NCBI GenBank assembly: GCA_900550095.1 | Contig: URRG01000119.1 | Span: forward strand, 1 to 6,946 | Length of the DNA stretch: 6,946 bases | Direction of reading: 5' to 3' | Source of the DNA: an uncultured Oscillospiraceae bacterium | Lineage (GTDB): Bacteria > Bacillota > Clostridia > Oscillospirales > Acutalibacteraceae | Notes under the pieces: model-generated | Database searches by the model: none | What the model was told of the DNA's origin: nothing | Seen by the model: the letters and a program-made list of their open reading frames with translations, nothing else | Part shown: positions 1 through 4,499 of the stretch, piece by piece | Layout: each line of letters opens with the position of its first letter | Numbering within the stretch: position 1 is the first letter of the stretch | Made by a program: the position numbers and the translations under genes

Positions 1-28
1 CAACATAAAATCCGTGATAAAGTGTTCT

Positions 29-55
29 CTCAGCAAAAGGAGGGAGGAGTTCCAA
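29..55 (+). repeat. Left imperfect terminal inverted repeat
   Basis: This 27-nt repeat contains CTCAGCAAAAGGAGG followed by GAGGAGTTCCAA. It pairs with 413-438 in inverted orientation, with one G/A difference, a one-base A indel and a two-base GA indel. Its purine block would also act as a strong ribosome binding site for the ATG at 57. Confidence 0.45.
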
Positions 56-56
56 C

Positions 57-191
57 ATGAGGGGTTGTGCCGGTGAAACCGGCACAGGTCGAATTGTGAT
101 GATCCTCACAATTCGCCATTATGTCTCCTCTTGGGCGCATCTTTGCCAACTTTCTGGGCGAAACCAGAAAGTTGGAGCCCTTGCGGCTTGA
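57..191 (+). CDS. Doubtful 44-aa small ORF with a strong ribosome binding site
   Basis: An ATG at 57 follows an excellent AGGAGGGAGG purine block at about 9 nt spacing. It opens a 44-codon frame starting MRGCAGETGTGRIVMIL and ending GALAA at the TGA 189-191. The frame runs straight through all three perfect hairpins of this region, so the amino-acid sequence is largely dictated by palindromes. It has no recognisable domain, signal peptide or membrane segment. The purine block is also part of the left inverted repeat. I list it only because the start signal is good. It may well be untranslated. Confidence 0.15.
   Translation: MRGCAGETGTGRIVMILTIRHYVSSWAHLCQLSGRNQKVGALAA
66..86. repeat. Perfect hairpin 1 (9-bp stem, GAA loop)
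   Basis: TGTGCCGGT at 66-74 pairs with ACCGGCACA at 78-86 around a three-base GAA loop. Neither side has a T-run, so it is not a standard intrinsic terminator. It is the first of three close perfect hairpins. Confidence 0.7.
90..115. repeat. Perfect hairpin 2 (10-bp stem, 6-nt loop)
   Basis: CGAATTGTGA at 90-99 pairs with TCACAATTCG at 106-115 around TGATCC. It begins only three bases after hairpin 1 and has no flanking T-tract. The dyad also resembles an operator, but no promoter is visible next to it. Confidence 0.7.
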
Positions 192-384
192 GCAAGTACA
201 AGAAGTAGAAGCGCATCCATTTTATCCAAGATAAAGGAGACCGCAAAAAATACACATACATTTTATGTAATTTCGTCAAATCATCCCCTATATTTTCATC
301 TTGGCACAATTTCTGAATCATTTTATCCACTCATTCATAGCACTGTTTTATAGAAAGTTGAGAGACCGTAGAATAAACTTTCAT
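106..384 (-). pseudogene. Possible broken reading frame inside the inverted-repeat element
   Basis: On the minus strand an ATG at 384 opens MKVYSTVSQLSIKQCYE. A TGA at 331-333 interrupts it. The same frame then continues from a GTG at 330 for 74 codons (VDKMIQKLCQDENIGDD, later FYFLYLLKPQG, ending RRHNGEL) to the stop at 106. The sequence on both sides of the TGA reads like protein, with amphipathic helical stretches and Lys/Asp/Leu use, but I recognise no family. Neither start has a convincing ribosome binding site. The last third is encoded by hairpins 2 and 3. It may be a decayed small gene carried by the element, or simply a chance open frame in an AT-rich spacer. Confidence 0.2.
146..175. 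repeat. Perfect hairpin 3 (12-bp stem, 6-nt loop)
   Basis: CCAACTTTCTGG at 146-157 pairs with CCAGAAAGTTGG at 164-175 around GCGAAA. It is the longest stem in the cluster. Outer GGGC/GCCC bases could extend it through an internal bulge. No T-run follows on either strand. Confidence 0.7.
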
Positions 385-412
385 TTCATGCCAGTGAATC
401 CACCATCTCCCT

Positions 413-438
413 TTGGAACTCCCCTCCTTTTTGTTGAG
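413..438 (-). repeat. Right imperfect terminal inverted repeat
   Basis: This is the inverted partner of 29-55. On the plus strand it reads TTGGAACTCC, then CCTCCTTTTT, then GTTGAG. The match covers the whole of both copies and ends at 438, about 68 bp before the start preferred here for the SLOG gene. Confidence 0.45.
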
Positions 439-490
439 GCTAAGAAAATGACATGGCGAGAATCGCACCGTTAAAAACTCCTACAAATAT

Positions 491-502
491 ATCAAAGGTG
501 AT
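491..502 (+). promoter_or_regulatory. Ribosome binding site deciding the SLOG gene start
   Basis: AAAGGTGAT at 494-502 matches the 16S anti-Shine-Dalgarno region. The AGGTG core is six bases before the ATG at 507. The ATG at 501 overlaps this site and the ATG at 453 lacks one, so 507 is the best-supported start. Confidence 0.6.
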
Positions 503-506
503 GCAT

Positions 507-1256
507 ATGAAACTTTTGGACGCCGCCGGCCGGGAAATCACGCCCCATTTTCCCAGAGAAAAAACGGTCCTGCTGTATTCCTGCCTGAAAACAGCCTTTC
601 ATCCCACAACCCCTTCCCCACTTCTGGACACGTATCTCACCGAACGTCTGGAACAGATCCTCTCCCAGGCCCTTAGGGAGGGAAATCGGTTCTTTATCAG
701 CCCGGCGTCCAATGGCTTTGAACGAAAAGCCTTGGAACTGGTGGGGCAGAAAAAAGAAACTTACCCGGATATTGAAATCTACCGGATCCATTCCAGTGAC
801 CTGGCCTTCAGCGAATCAAAAAGGCACTTGCTTCCGGGGGAACACTGCTGCCTCTGCCGCATCACGGGAACAGACATCAAGAATAAATATACGCATTTTC
901 TCTGCCATTCTGCAGGGACGGCGGTTATTTTTGCCTCCCCTGGGATTTATCGCGTCTCACGCCTTCGCAAGGAAGCTGAATTCTGTGGGCTTCGCCTAAT
1001 CAATCTTTACGACGAACATGCACATATGCTGAAGCTGGGATTTCTCCCCCCAACATGCGATGAGGCAGATGTGGACGAGCAAAGCCCCCTTTTGGATCTG
1101 CCCGGAAAGCTAATCCGTATATGGGAAGAGGAAGAACGGCAAACGATTAAAGAAATTCGCGCCGCAGGAGGAGAAAAAGCAGAACAGGCTTTGCAGCAAT
1201 TGCTCAAAATCCACCGTCGGATCCTGCAGGCTGCACTGGAAAAAAAGGAACAATAA
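507..1256 (+). CDS. Divergent SLOG / DUF1273 (YpsA-like) family protein
   Basis: This 249-aa protein fits the Rossmann-like layout of the SLOG/DUF1273 (YpsA) group. A first strand (KTVLLYSC, about residues 19-26) is followed by helix TYLTERLEQILSQAL. Next comes FISPASNGFERKALELV (about 63-79), which lines up with the family's FISGGALGVDLWAAE motif. A NKYTHFLCHSAGTAVIF stretch (126-142) matches the usual NRYMVDRADLLLAVYDG. SPGIYRVSRLRKEAEFCGLRLINL (about 144-167) matches the usual GGTAYTVRYAKKKGxxIINL. The normal TGHRP after strand 1 is replaced by CLKTA, and the first two pocket glycines are Pro and Ala, so ligand binding may be altered or lost. A charged helical tail follows (about 172-249). 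SLOG proteins are generally thought to bind nucleotide-related ligands; the ligand here is unknown. I prefer the ATG at 507 because AAAGGTGAT lies just upstream at good spacing. An in-frame ATG at 453 would add 18 residues but has only a weak, distant GAGG. The 3' end overlaps the convergent transglycosylase gene by 53 bp. Confidence 0.65.
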   Translation: MKLLDAAGREITPHFPREKTVLLYSCLKTAFHPTTPSPLLDTYLTERLEQILSQALREGNRFFISPASNGFERKALELVGQKKETYPDIEIYRIHSSDLAFSESKRHLLPGEHCCLCRITGTDIKNKYTHFLCHSAGTAVIFASPGIYRVSRLRKEAEFCGLRLINLYDEHAHMLKLGFLPPTCDEADVDEQSPLLDLPGKLIRIWEEEERQTIKEIRAAGGEKAEQALQQLLKIHRRILQAALEKKEQ

Positions 1257-2010
1257 GCAAAACGGACGTCCCGGTTGGGACGTCCTCAGACTGTGGCCCT
1301 GCAAAAATTGCATCGGCCTCTTTTTGCGTAAGCACTTCGCATTCCACCATTTTCTCCAGCACCTGCTTCATGCGCTGCCTGGCCAGCTCCGGATTTGTAT
1401 CCGGTGAATAGGCCGAGGGAGCATTGGGAAGGCCCGCCAGCATGATTGCTTCATACTCGGTGAGCTCTGAGGGCTCCTTCCCAAAATATCCTTCTGCCGC
1501 GTCGTGGATTCCATAGTATCCGCTCCCGAAATAGATCGTATTCACATAGAGCTCAAAAATTTCTTTCTTGCTGTATTCTCTTTCAAGCTCCCAGGTGGCA
1601 AAAATCTCTGCAAATTTTCGTTCCAGCTTTTTCTCCTGAGTAAAATATTCATTTTTCATCAGCTGCTGGGAAATTGTGCTGCCGCCTTCCACAAAGGACA
1701 TGGCGCGGATATCGTTCCACAGAGCGCGGCCAATGGCTAGATAGTCCACTCCATGGTGAGACCAGAATCGTTTGTCTTCCACCGACACCACGGCTTCCAC
1801 ATAGATTTCCGGCAGCTCCTCATATTTTGTGAACCCTTCCCTATTCCGAATCGTCTCCACCTTCTCATCCAATGGTGTTTTATGTATCGCATCCTGATAC
1901 ATTTGATACCCTTTCACTCCAAAGAAAACGGCGGCGATCAACAAAAATGTCAAACCTAAGGAAACAAGAGAAAAAAACAATTTTATTCCTATTTTCAGGA
2001 TCTTTTTCAA
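1204..2010 (-). CDS. Membrane-anchored monofunctional peptidoglycan transglycosylase (GT51)
   Basis: Family GT51 polymerises lipid II into glycan strands on the outer face of the membrane. An N-terminal membrane anchor spans about residues 8-31. The GT51 motifs follow in order: EDKRFWSHHG (78-87, with E78 the expected catalytic Glu), GGSTISQQLMKN (109-120), RKFAE (131-135, second catalytic Glu E135), KKEIFELYVNTIYFG (148-162) and EAIMLAGLPNAPSAYSP (187-203). There is no transpeptidase domain, so this is the short Mtg-type form rather than a class A PBP. The start is a TTG supported by AAAAGGAGG seven bases upstream. The last roughly 30 residues (after ADAIFAG) do not look like the family. They run through a terminator hairpin and antisense to the SLOG gene. 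A one-base change in the TTTTT run would give a TGA at 1286-1288, directly before that hairpin, so the true C-terminus is uncertain. Confidence 0.9.
   Translation of the reverse strand: MKKILKIGIKLFFSLVSLGLTFLLIAAVFFGVKGYQMYQDAIHKTPLDEKVETIRNREGFTKYEELPEIYVEAVVSVEDKRFWSHHGVDYLAIGRALWNDIRAMSFVEGGSTISQQLMKNEYFTQEKKLERKFAEIFATWELEREYSKKEIFELYVNTIYFGSGYYGIHDAAEGYFGKEPSELTEYEAIMLAGLPNAPSAYSPDTNPELARQRMKQVLEKMVECEVLTQKEADAIFAGPQSEDVPTGTSVLLIVPFFPVQPAGSDGGF
1251..1285 (-). terminator. Terminator-like hairpin within the transglycosylase 3' end
   Basis: GGACGTCCC (minus strand, from 1285 to 1277) pairs with GGGACGTCC (1272-1264) around AACC. GTTTTGCTTATTG and a further T-rich run follow on the minus strand. 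It sits in the convergent gap next to the SLOG stop codon. It precedes the transglycosylase stop at 1204, so mRNA ending here would lack an in-frame stop. On the plus strand no T-run follows, so it is less likely to terminate the SLOG transcript. Confidence 0.6.
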
Positions 2011-2017
2011 GGGTATT

Positions 2018-2025
2018 CCTCCTTT
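2018..2025 (-). promoter_or_regulatory. Ribosome binding site supporting the TTG start of the transglycosylase
   Basis: The minus strand reads AAAAGGAGG, then AATACCC, then TTG. This near-ideal Shine-Dalgarno at seven-base spacing fixes the TTG at 2010 as the start, followed by AAAAAGATCCTG (KKIL). Confidence 0.8.
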
Positions 2026-2056
2026 TGACCCATCCCTATCTTCTGAAAGTATCCTA

Positions 2057-2062
2057 ATTGTA
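2057..2062 (-). promoter_or_regulatory. Candidate -10 box for the transglycosylase promoter
   Basis: The minus strand has TACAAT (five of six consensus bases) about 47 bp before the TTG start. The upstream -35 is poor: TGGCAA/GGCAAA lies inside the adjacent terminator stem. The -10 begins only two bases after the terminator's T-tract, so terminator and promoter are packed together. Confidence 0.4.
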
Positions 2063-2064
2063 GC

Positions 2065-2107
2065 AAAAAAGGGAAATGCTTTGCCATCGAATTGGCTTAC
2101 ATTTCCC
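2065..2107 (-). terminator. Strong intrinsic terminator between DUF4317 and the transglycosylase
   Basis: On the minus strand GGGAAATG (2107-2100) pairs with CATTTCCC (2078-2071). An inner GCCA/TGGC helix closes a six-base loop, and six T residues follow (2070-2065). This is a clear rho-independent terminator for leftward transcription. It insulates the transglycosylase gene from the DUF4317 transcript, although it lies about 130 nt beyond the DUF4317 stop. Confidence 0.75.
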
Positions 2108-2208
2108 TCTTTCTATCTTACACTTTCGTAAGGTCGCCGAGATCGTTTTACTATCGATAAAAAAACATCCTAAAAACGCAGATTTCTTCCCAACGGAACA
2201 TCTTTTGC
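2108..2208. other. Spacer between two leftward terminator structures, no gene seen
   Basis: This roughly 100-bp stretch contains no ORF with a ribosome binding site and no convincing promoter. The minus strand has a 16-codon frame starting MFRWEEICV without a Shine-Dalgarno, which I do not accept. It is most likely the 3' untranslated tail of DUF4317 transcripts that read through the palindrome. Confidence 0.4.
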
Positions 2209-2232
2209 AAAGGCCGGCAGCTGCCGGCCTTT
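2209..2232. terminator. Perfect 24-nt palindrome just after the DUF4317 stop, terminator-like
   Basis: AAAGGCCGGCAG at 2209-2220 is followed directly by its exact complement CTGCCGGCCTTT at 2221-2232. As RNA it forms a GC-rich stem of about ten pairs with an AGCT loop. It lies six bases after the DUF4317 stop codon. Only three T's follow on either strand, so termination may be inefficient, and the strong terminator at 2065-2107 would catch read-through. Confidence 0.55.
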
Positions 2233-2237
2233 CCCAT

Positions 2238-3368
2238 TCAGCTGATATGTACGCTGATGCCGTTGACCTCCACGCCCTCATCCGCCCGTATCAGGATATA
2301 TTTGGCTCCATTGATGATGCGTGTCTCCACCAGATCCCCCCGTTCCGGATTTACCTGGATGGTGACATCCGGAGTACGCAGTTCCAGACGCTTTGTATCC
2401 ACTACGTTCCGGGGACTGATATCCGTATCCGGACCGAAGCCCTCATCGAATTTCTCTTCAAAGGCCTCCATGCGCTCTGCAGGTACGCCGCAGGATTCCA
2501 ACACGCCCCGAACAGCCCGTTTAGAGACTGCAAGGGGTTCTTCCTCTTTGTTGGCTTTATGTTCTTCGATCATCTCGCAAAGCTGGCTGTGCACCGACTG
2601 TATCACATCGTAGCTGCAGTCTTCTTCCAGTGTTTCACTCAGAATGGAATGAAAGGTCTCTTTCTGTTCCTCTGCCGGCATGGGGATCTCTGTGCGGAAA
2701 ACTGCATCCACAAATTCTTCATGGCTTTCCGCCGTATTCTTTGTGTAATACAGAGAGCCGTAGATATTGGCGCTTCTGTCGTCAAAGGCGGGAAACATAA
2801 ATCCCAGCTCCGGCGGGGAGACGATCCAATCCGTCTTCTGGCTGCGGAAGATATTTTCCGGCACATCGTAGCAAAGAGCCGGTTTGGTGGTCTTTACAGG
2901 GCAGATACTGCACAGAATATAGGAAAAGACCTCAGAGGATGCGTCCTCCAGCTTTTCGCCGTCCTTCGCCCTGTAGGGTACGTCGTATGTGTCATGAGCC
3001 AGCAAAATCAAATATTGCCCCTCAATAGAAAGTACGCTGATCACCTTCTGAAAAAAAGTTTGAACAGCCTCCTCGTTATGCAGGGAGGAATCCCTCAGTT
3101 CCATCAAAAGGCGATGCTCGTCGCTATCTATAACCTGCCGGGTAGCAAACGAAATATCGATCAGGTTTTTTCCCAGGGTGCCGGAGAGCGTTTTTTTGAG
3201 TACCGCCAAAAGTTTCTCCGATTCCTCCTGAGGCGTTAATGCCAAAGACTGGCTGAACTGGGAGACGATCTCCCTGTTTTCGTTCACATAGCACCCGCGT
3301 ACAGCGGTTATATTGCTTTTTTCCGGCCGGAAACGCCGGCGAATCTCCGCTACTTCCTTCTCGTTCAT
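2238..3368 (-). CDS. DUF4317 family protein
   Basis: This 376-aa protein opens with MNEKEVAEIRRRFRPEKSN followed by ITAVRGCYVNENREIVSQF, the characteristic start of DUF4317 as I recall it from Clostridia. The function of the family is not established. No signal peptide or membrane segment is visible, so it should be cytoplasmic. The protein is acidic, with helical Glu/Lys-rich stretches (about residues 215-300), and ends in a short beta-rich segment (DVTIQVNPERGDLVETRIINGAKYILI). A central segment (about 115-205) contains ILLAHDTYDVPYR, a CSICPVKTTKPAL cysteine pair and SPPELGFMFPAFDDR, which appears to be the conserved core. The start ATG has GAAGAGG about ten bases upstream. The gene is transcribed alone from its own promoter and followed by two terminator-like structures. 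Confidence 0.85.
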   Translation of the reverse strand: MNEKEVAEIRRRFRPEKSNITAVRGCYVNENREIVSQFSQSLALTPQEESEKLLAVLKKTLSGTLGKNLIDISFATRQVIDSDEHRLLMELRDSSLHNEEAVQTFFQKVISVLSIEGQYLILLAHDTYDVPYRAKDGEKLEDASSEVFSYILCSICPVKTTKPALCYDVPENIFRSQKTDWIVSPPELGFMFPAFDDRSANIYGSLYYTKNTAESHEEFVDAVFRTEIPMPAEEQKETFHSILSETLEEDCSYDVIQSVHSQLCEMIEEHKANKEEEPLAVSKRAVRGVLESCGVPAERMEAFEEKFDEGFGPDTDISPRNVVDTKRLELRTPDVTIQVNPERGDLVETRIINGAKYILIRADEGVEVNGISVHIS

Positions 3369-3397
3369 TGGATTTCATCCTCTTCCCATTAGATTTC

Positions 3398-3480
3398 AAA
3401 AGCCTTTCAGCTCTTTTATTCGTGAGTATTCAGTATACCACAGAACCAAAGGTGCATCAAAGGCTTTTCTGTAAAAGCCT
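3398..3480. repeat. Three AAAAGCCT half-sites around the DUF4317 promoter (operator-like)
   Basis: AAAAGCCTTT at 3398-3407 lies in the predicted leader. Its exact inverted copy AAAGGCTTTT at 3459-3468 overlaps the edge of the -35 box. AAAAGCCT at 3473-3480 faces the second copy across CTGT, making an 8-bp dyad (3461-3480) just upstream of the -35. Two operator-sized dyads bracketing the promoter suggest a DNA-binding regulator. The identity of the regulator is unknown. Confidence 0.45.
3432..3460 (-). promoter_or_regulatory. Strong sigma-A-type promoter for DUF4317
   Basis: On the minus strand TTGATG (3460-3455) is followed by a 17-bp spacer and TATACT (3437-3432). A TGG immediately before the -10 forms an extended -10 element. 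The predicted transcript starts near 3425, leaving a leader of about 57 nt before the ATG at 3368. Confidence 0.75.
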
Positions 3481-3515
3481 GGAGGAAGAAAACAGTCGAA
3501 AACCTGGAAAGACGC

Positions 3516-3552
3516 AAAAAATGAGCATCCCGCCTTTTAGACAGGATGCTCA
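3516..3552 (-). terminator. Intrinsic terminator of the oppF-GH39-synthetase-like operon
   Basis: On the minus strand TGAGCATCC (3552-3544) pairs with GGATGCTCA (3530-3522) around a 13-base loop, followed by six T's (3521-3516). It begins four bases after the stop codon of the last operon gene. A shorter T-rich run on the other side could give weak termination rightward. Confidence 0.85.
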
Positions 3553-3556
3553 CATT

Positions 3557-4465
3557 TTAAATATGAACAAAGGATAAAAGCCGTTCCAATCCGGCTCCGC
3601 TGATGAGGCACCGGAGCTTCCGAAGACCTGTCGTACGATTGATCCAATCCACAAAACCACCGTCTGCAATCTCTCTGCGAACTCCGTCGATCTCCCCATA
3701 GATTTTAAAATTCAGCCCCCTGTAATAGGAATTTTCCTCCTGGGGTTCCCCTATACAAACAGGCATGGAAAGGCCTGCGTTCTGCAGAAAATCCGTCATT
3801 CGGTTCCAGAATCCTTCTTCATCCGGATATCCACTCCTTCGGTGCAGCACCACCTGGCCGGCTCCCTCCAAAAGCGCTTCATAATATCGCAGATGCTGCA
3901 GAAGCAGCTCCTTTTCACAGAGATAGGAACCGGTATCCATCCCTGAGGAGACGAGACCAAGAAGACCGAAATGCGTCAGTACACCTTTGCGGGCGCTGTT
4001 TTGCGCCCTCGTCACCTGGGCTGCAGCACAGAAATGATGCGTCTTTCCCTGCTCCAGCTTCCCGCTGCGGATATTGGAGGCAATGTGCACAGCAAGCATA
4101 TTCGTGGGATCTGCCAGGGCCTCCGCTCCCCGAATCGTGCTCATTACCTTATCCTGGCTGACGCAACCGAAGGCTGAGCAACTTCCAAAGGGCGCCAGGG
4201 GGGAAAGCAGGAGAGGGATAAAACCGCAGGACCGCGCTTTTTCCAGCAGAATGGCCTGCAGCCTGTGGTATGCCGCCGGATCCAAATCCGCTGGGGCTGT
4301 AAATCGTGTGGCGGAAAATCGCCGGAGCAAATCACCGTTGGCCACATCTTCTGCCCGCATTCGGAACACCTTTAGCATGGCAGAGGTGAACTCGCTTCCA
4401 GAAAGCCCGGCCAGCCATTGCAAATGTTCCTGTTTTTCCTCTGTCGGCATTTCTTTGTGGTTCAT
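3557..4465 (-). CDS. Class II aminoacyl-tRNA synthetase-like core protein (HisRS/HisZ-like), function unknown
   Basis: This 302-aa protein has the layout of a class II synthetase catalytic core. Residues 114-136 (AEALADPTNMLAVHIASNI, then RSG) resemble the HisRS/HisZ segment ALRPEMTxxxARxxA. HHFCAAAQVTRAQ followed by THFGLLGLVSSG (143-175) resembles motif 2 with its loop; R153 is kept but the usual Glu after it is Gln. YYRGLNFKIYG (247-257) resembles the HisRS/HisZ YYTGxxFE strand, GGFVDW (269-274) the GGRYD turn, and GAGLERLL (290-297) motif 3 with its Arg. No anticodon-binding domain follows, and HisRS is normally over 400 aa. This is remote similarity judged by eye. It could act like HisZ, modify a non-tRNA substrate, or be inactive. 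The ATG has AGGGGAGGAG eight bases upstream. It is the last gene of the operon, 34 nt after the GH39 gene, and there are no his genes nearby. Confidence 0.55.
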   Translation of the reverse strand: MNHKEMPTEEKQEHLQWLAGLSGSEFTSAMLKVFRMRAEDVANGDLLRRFSATRFTAPADLDPAAYHRLQAILLEKARSCGFIPLLLSPLAPFGSCSAFGCVSQDKVMSTIRGAEALADPTNMLAVHIASNIRSGKLEQGKTHHFCAAAQVTRAQNSARKGVLTHFGLLGLVSSGMDTGSYLCEKELLLQHLRYYEALLEGAGQVVLHRRSGYPDEEGFWNRMTDFLQNAGLSMPVCIGEPQEENSYYRGLNFKIYGEIDGVRREIADGGFVDWINRTTGLRKLRCLISGAGLERLLSFVHI

Positions 4466-4499
4466 CCCATCTTCTCCTCCCCTTTCCTAATTATGTGTA

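Larger units (their letters stand above)
29..438. mobile_element. Putative small inverted-repeat-bounded element (MITE-like or IS remnant)
   Basis: The left end (29-55) reads CTCAGCAAAAGGAGG, then GAGGAGTTCCAA. The reverse complement of the right end (413-438) reads CTCAACAAAAAGGAGG, then GGAGTTCCAA. They agree apart from one substitution and two small indels. The similarity stops abruptly outside 29 and 438. The interior holds three tight perfect hairpins near the left end and a broken minus-strand reading frame, and no intact transposase. I see no clear target-site duplication in the flanks, and purine-rich ends can resemble each other because both look like ribosome binding sites. A non-autonomous element is therefore an inference. 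It could instead be an untranslated or structured region bounded by a long-range stem. Confidence 0.4.
1..452. other. Non-genic left region
   Basis: There is no supported gene in these 452 bases. Positions 1-28 show nothing recognisable. Positions 29-438 are the inverted-repeat segment with three hairpins. No clear sigma-A promoter for the SLOG gene can be named: TAGAAT near 370-375 is the best -10 candidate, but the -35 (TTTTAT) is weak. Confidence 0.5.

Noticed and set aside
66..175. The three hairpins as a CRISPR array or a known riboswitch
   Set aside because: The hairpins differ in sequence, so there is no repeat-spacer pattern. I could not match them to the core motifs of any riboswitch class I know.
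448..474. Short frame MTWRESHR upstream of the SLOG gene, as a leader peptide
   Set aside because: It is only eight residues with a weak GAGG. There is no run of regulatory codons and no attenuator hairpin between it and the gene.
2071..2107. The GCCAATTCGATGGC core as a tRNA T-arm or tRNA fragment
   Set aside because: The arm lengths and conserved T-loop bases are wrong and no other tRNA arms surround it. It is fully explained as a terminator stem followed by six T's.
2054..2281. A 75-codon minus-strand frame across the DUF4317/transglycosylase spacer
   Set aside because: It passes through the palindrome and the U-tailed terminator, overlaps the DUF4317 3' end and has no ribosome binding site.
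2076..3239. A 387-codon plus-strand open frame antisense to DUF4317
   Set aside because: It lacks a ribosome binding site and has the Phe/His/Cys-rich composition typical of an antisense shadow. The opposite strand carries a recognised family with its own promoter, start signal and terminators.
4074..4490. A 138-codon plus-strand open frame antisense to the synthetase-like gene
   Set aside because: It has a Ser/Arg-rich shadow composition and no start signal, and the minus-strand gene fits operon spacing and terminator placement.
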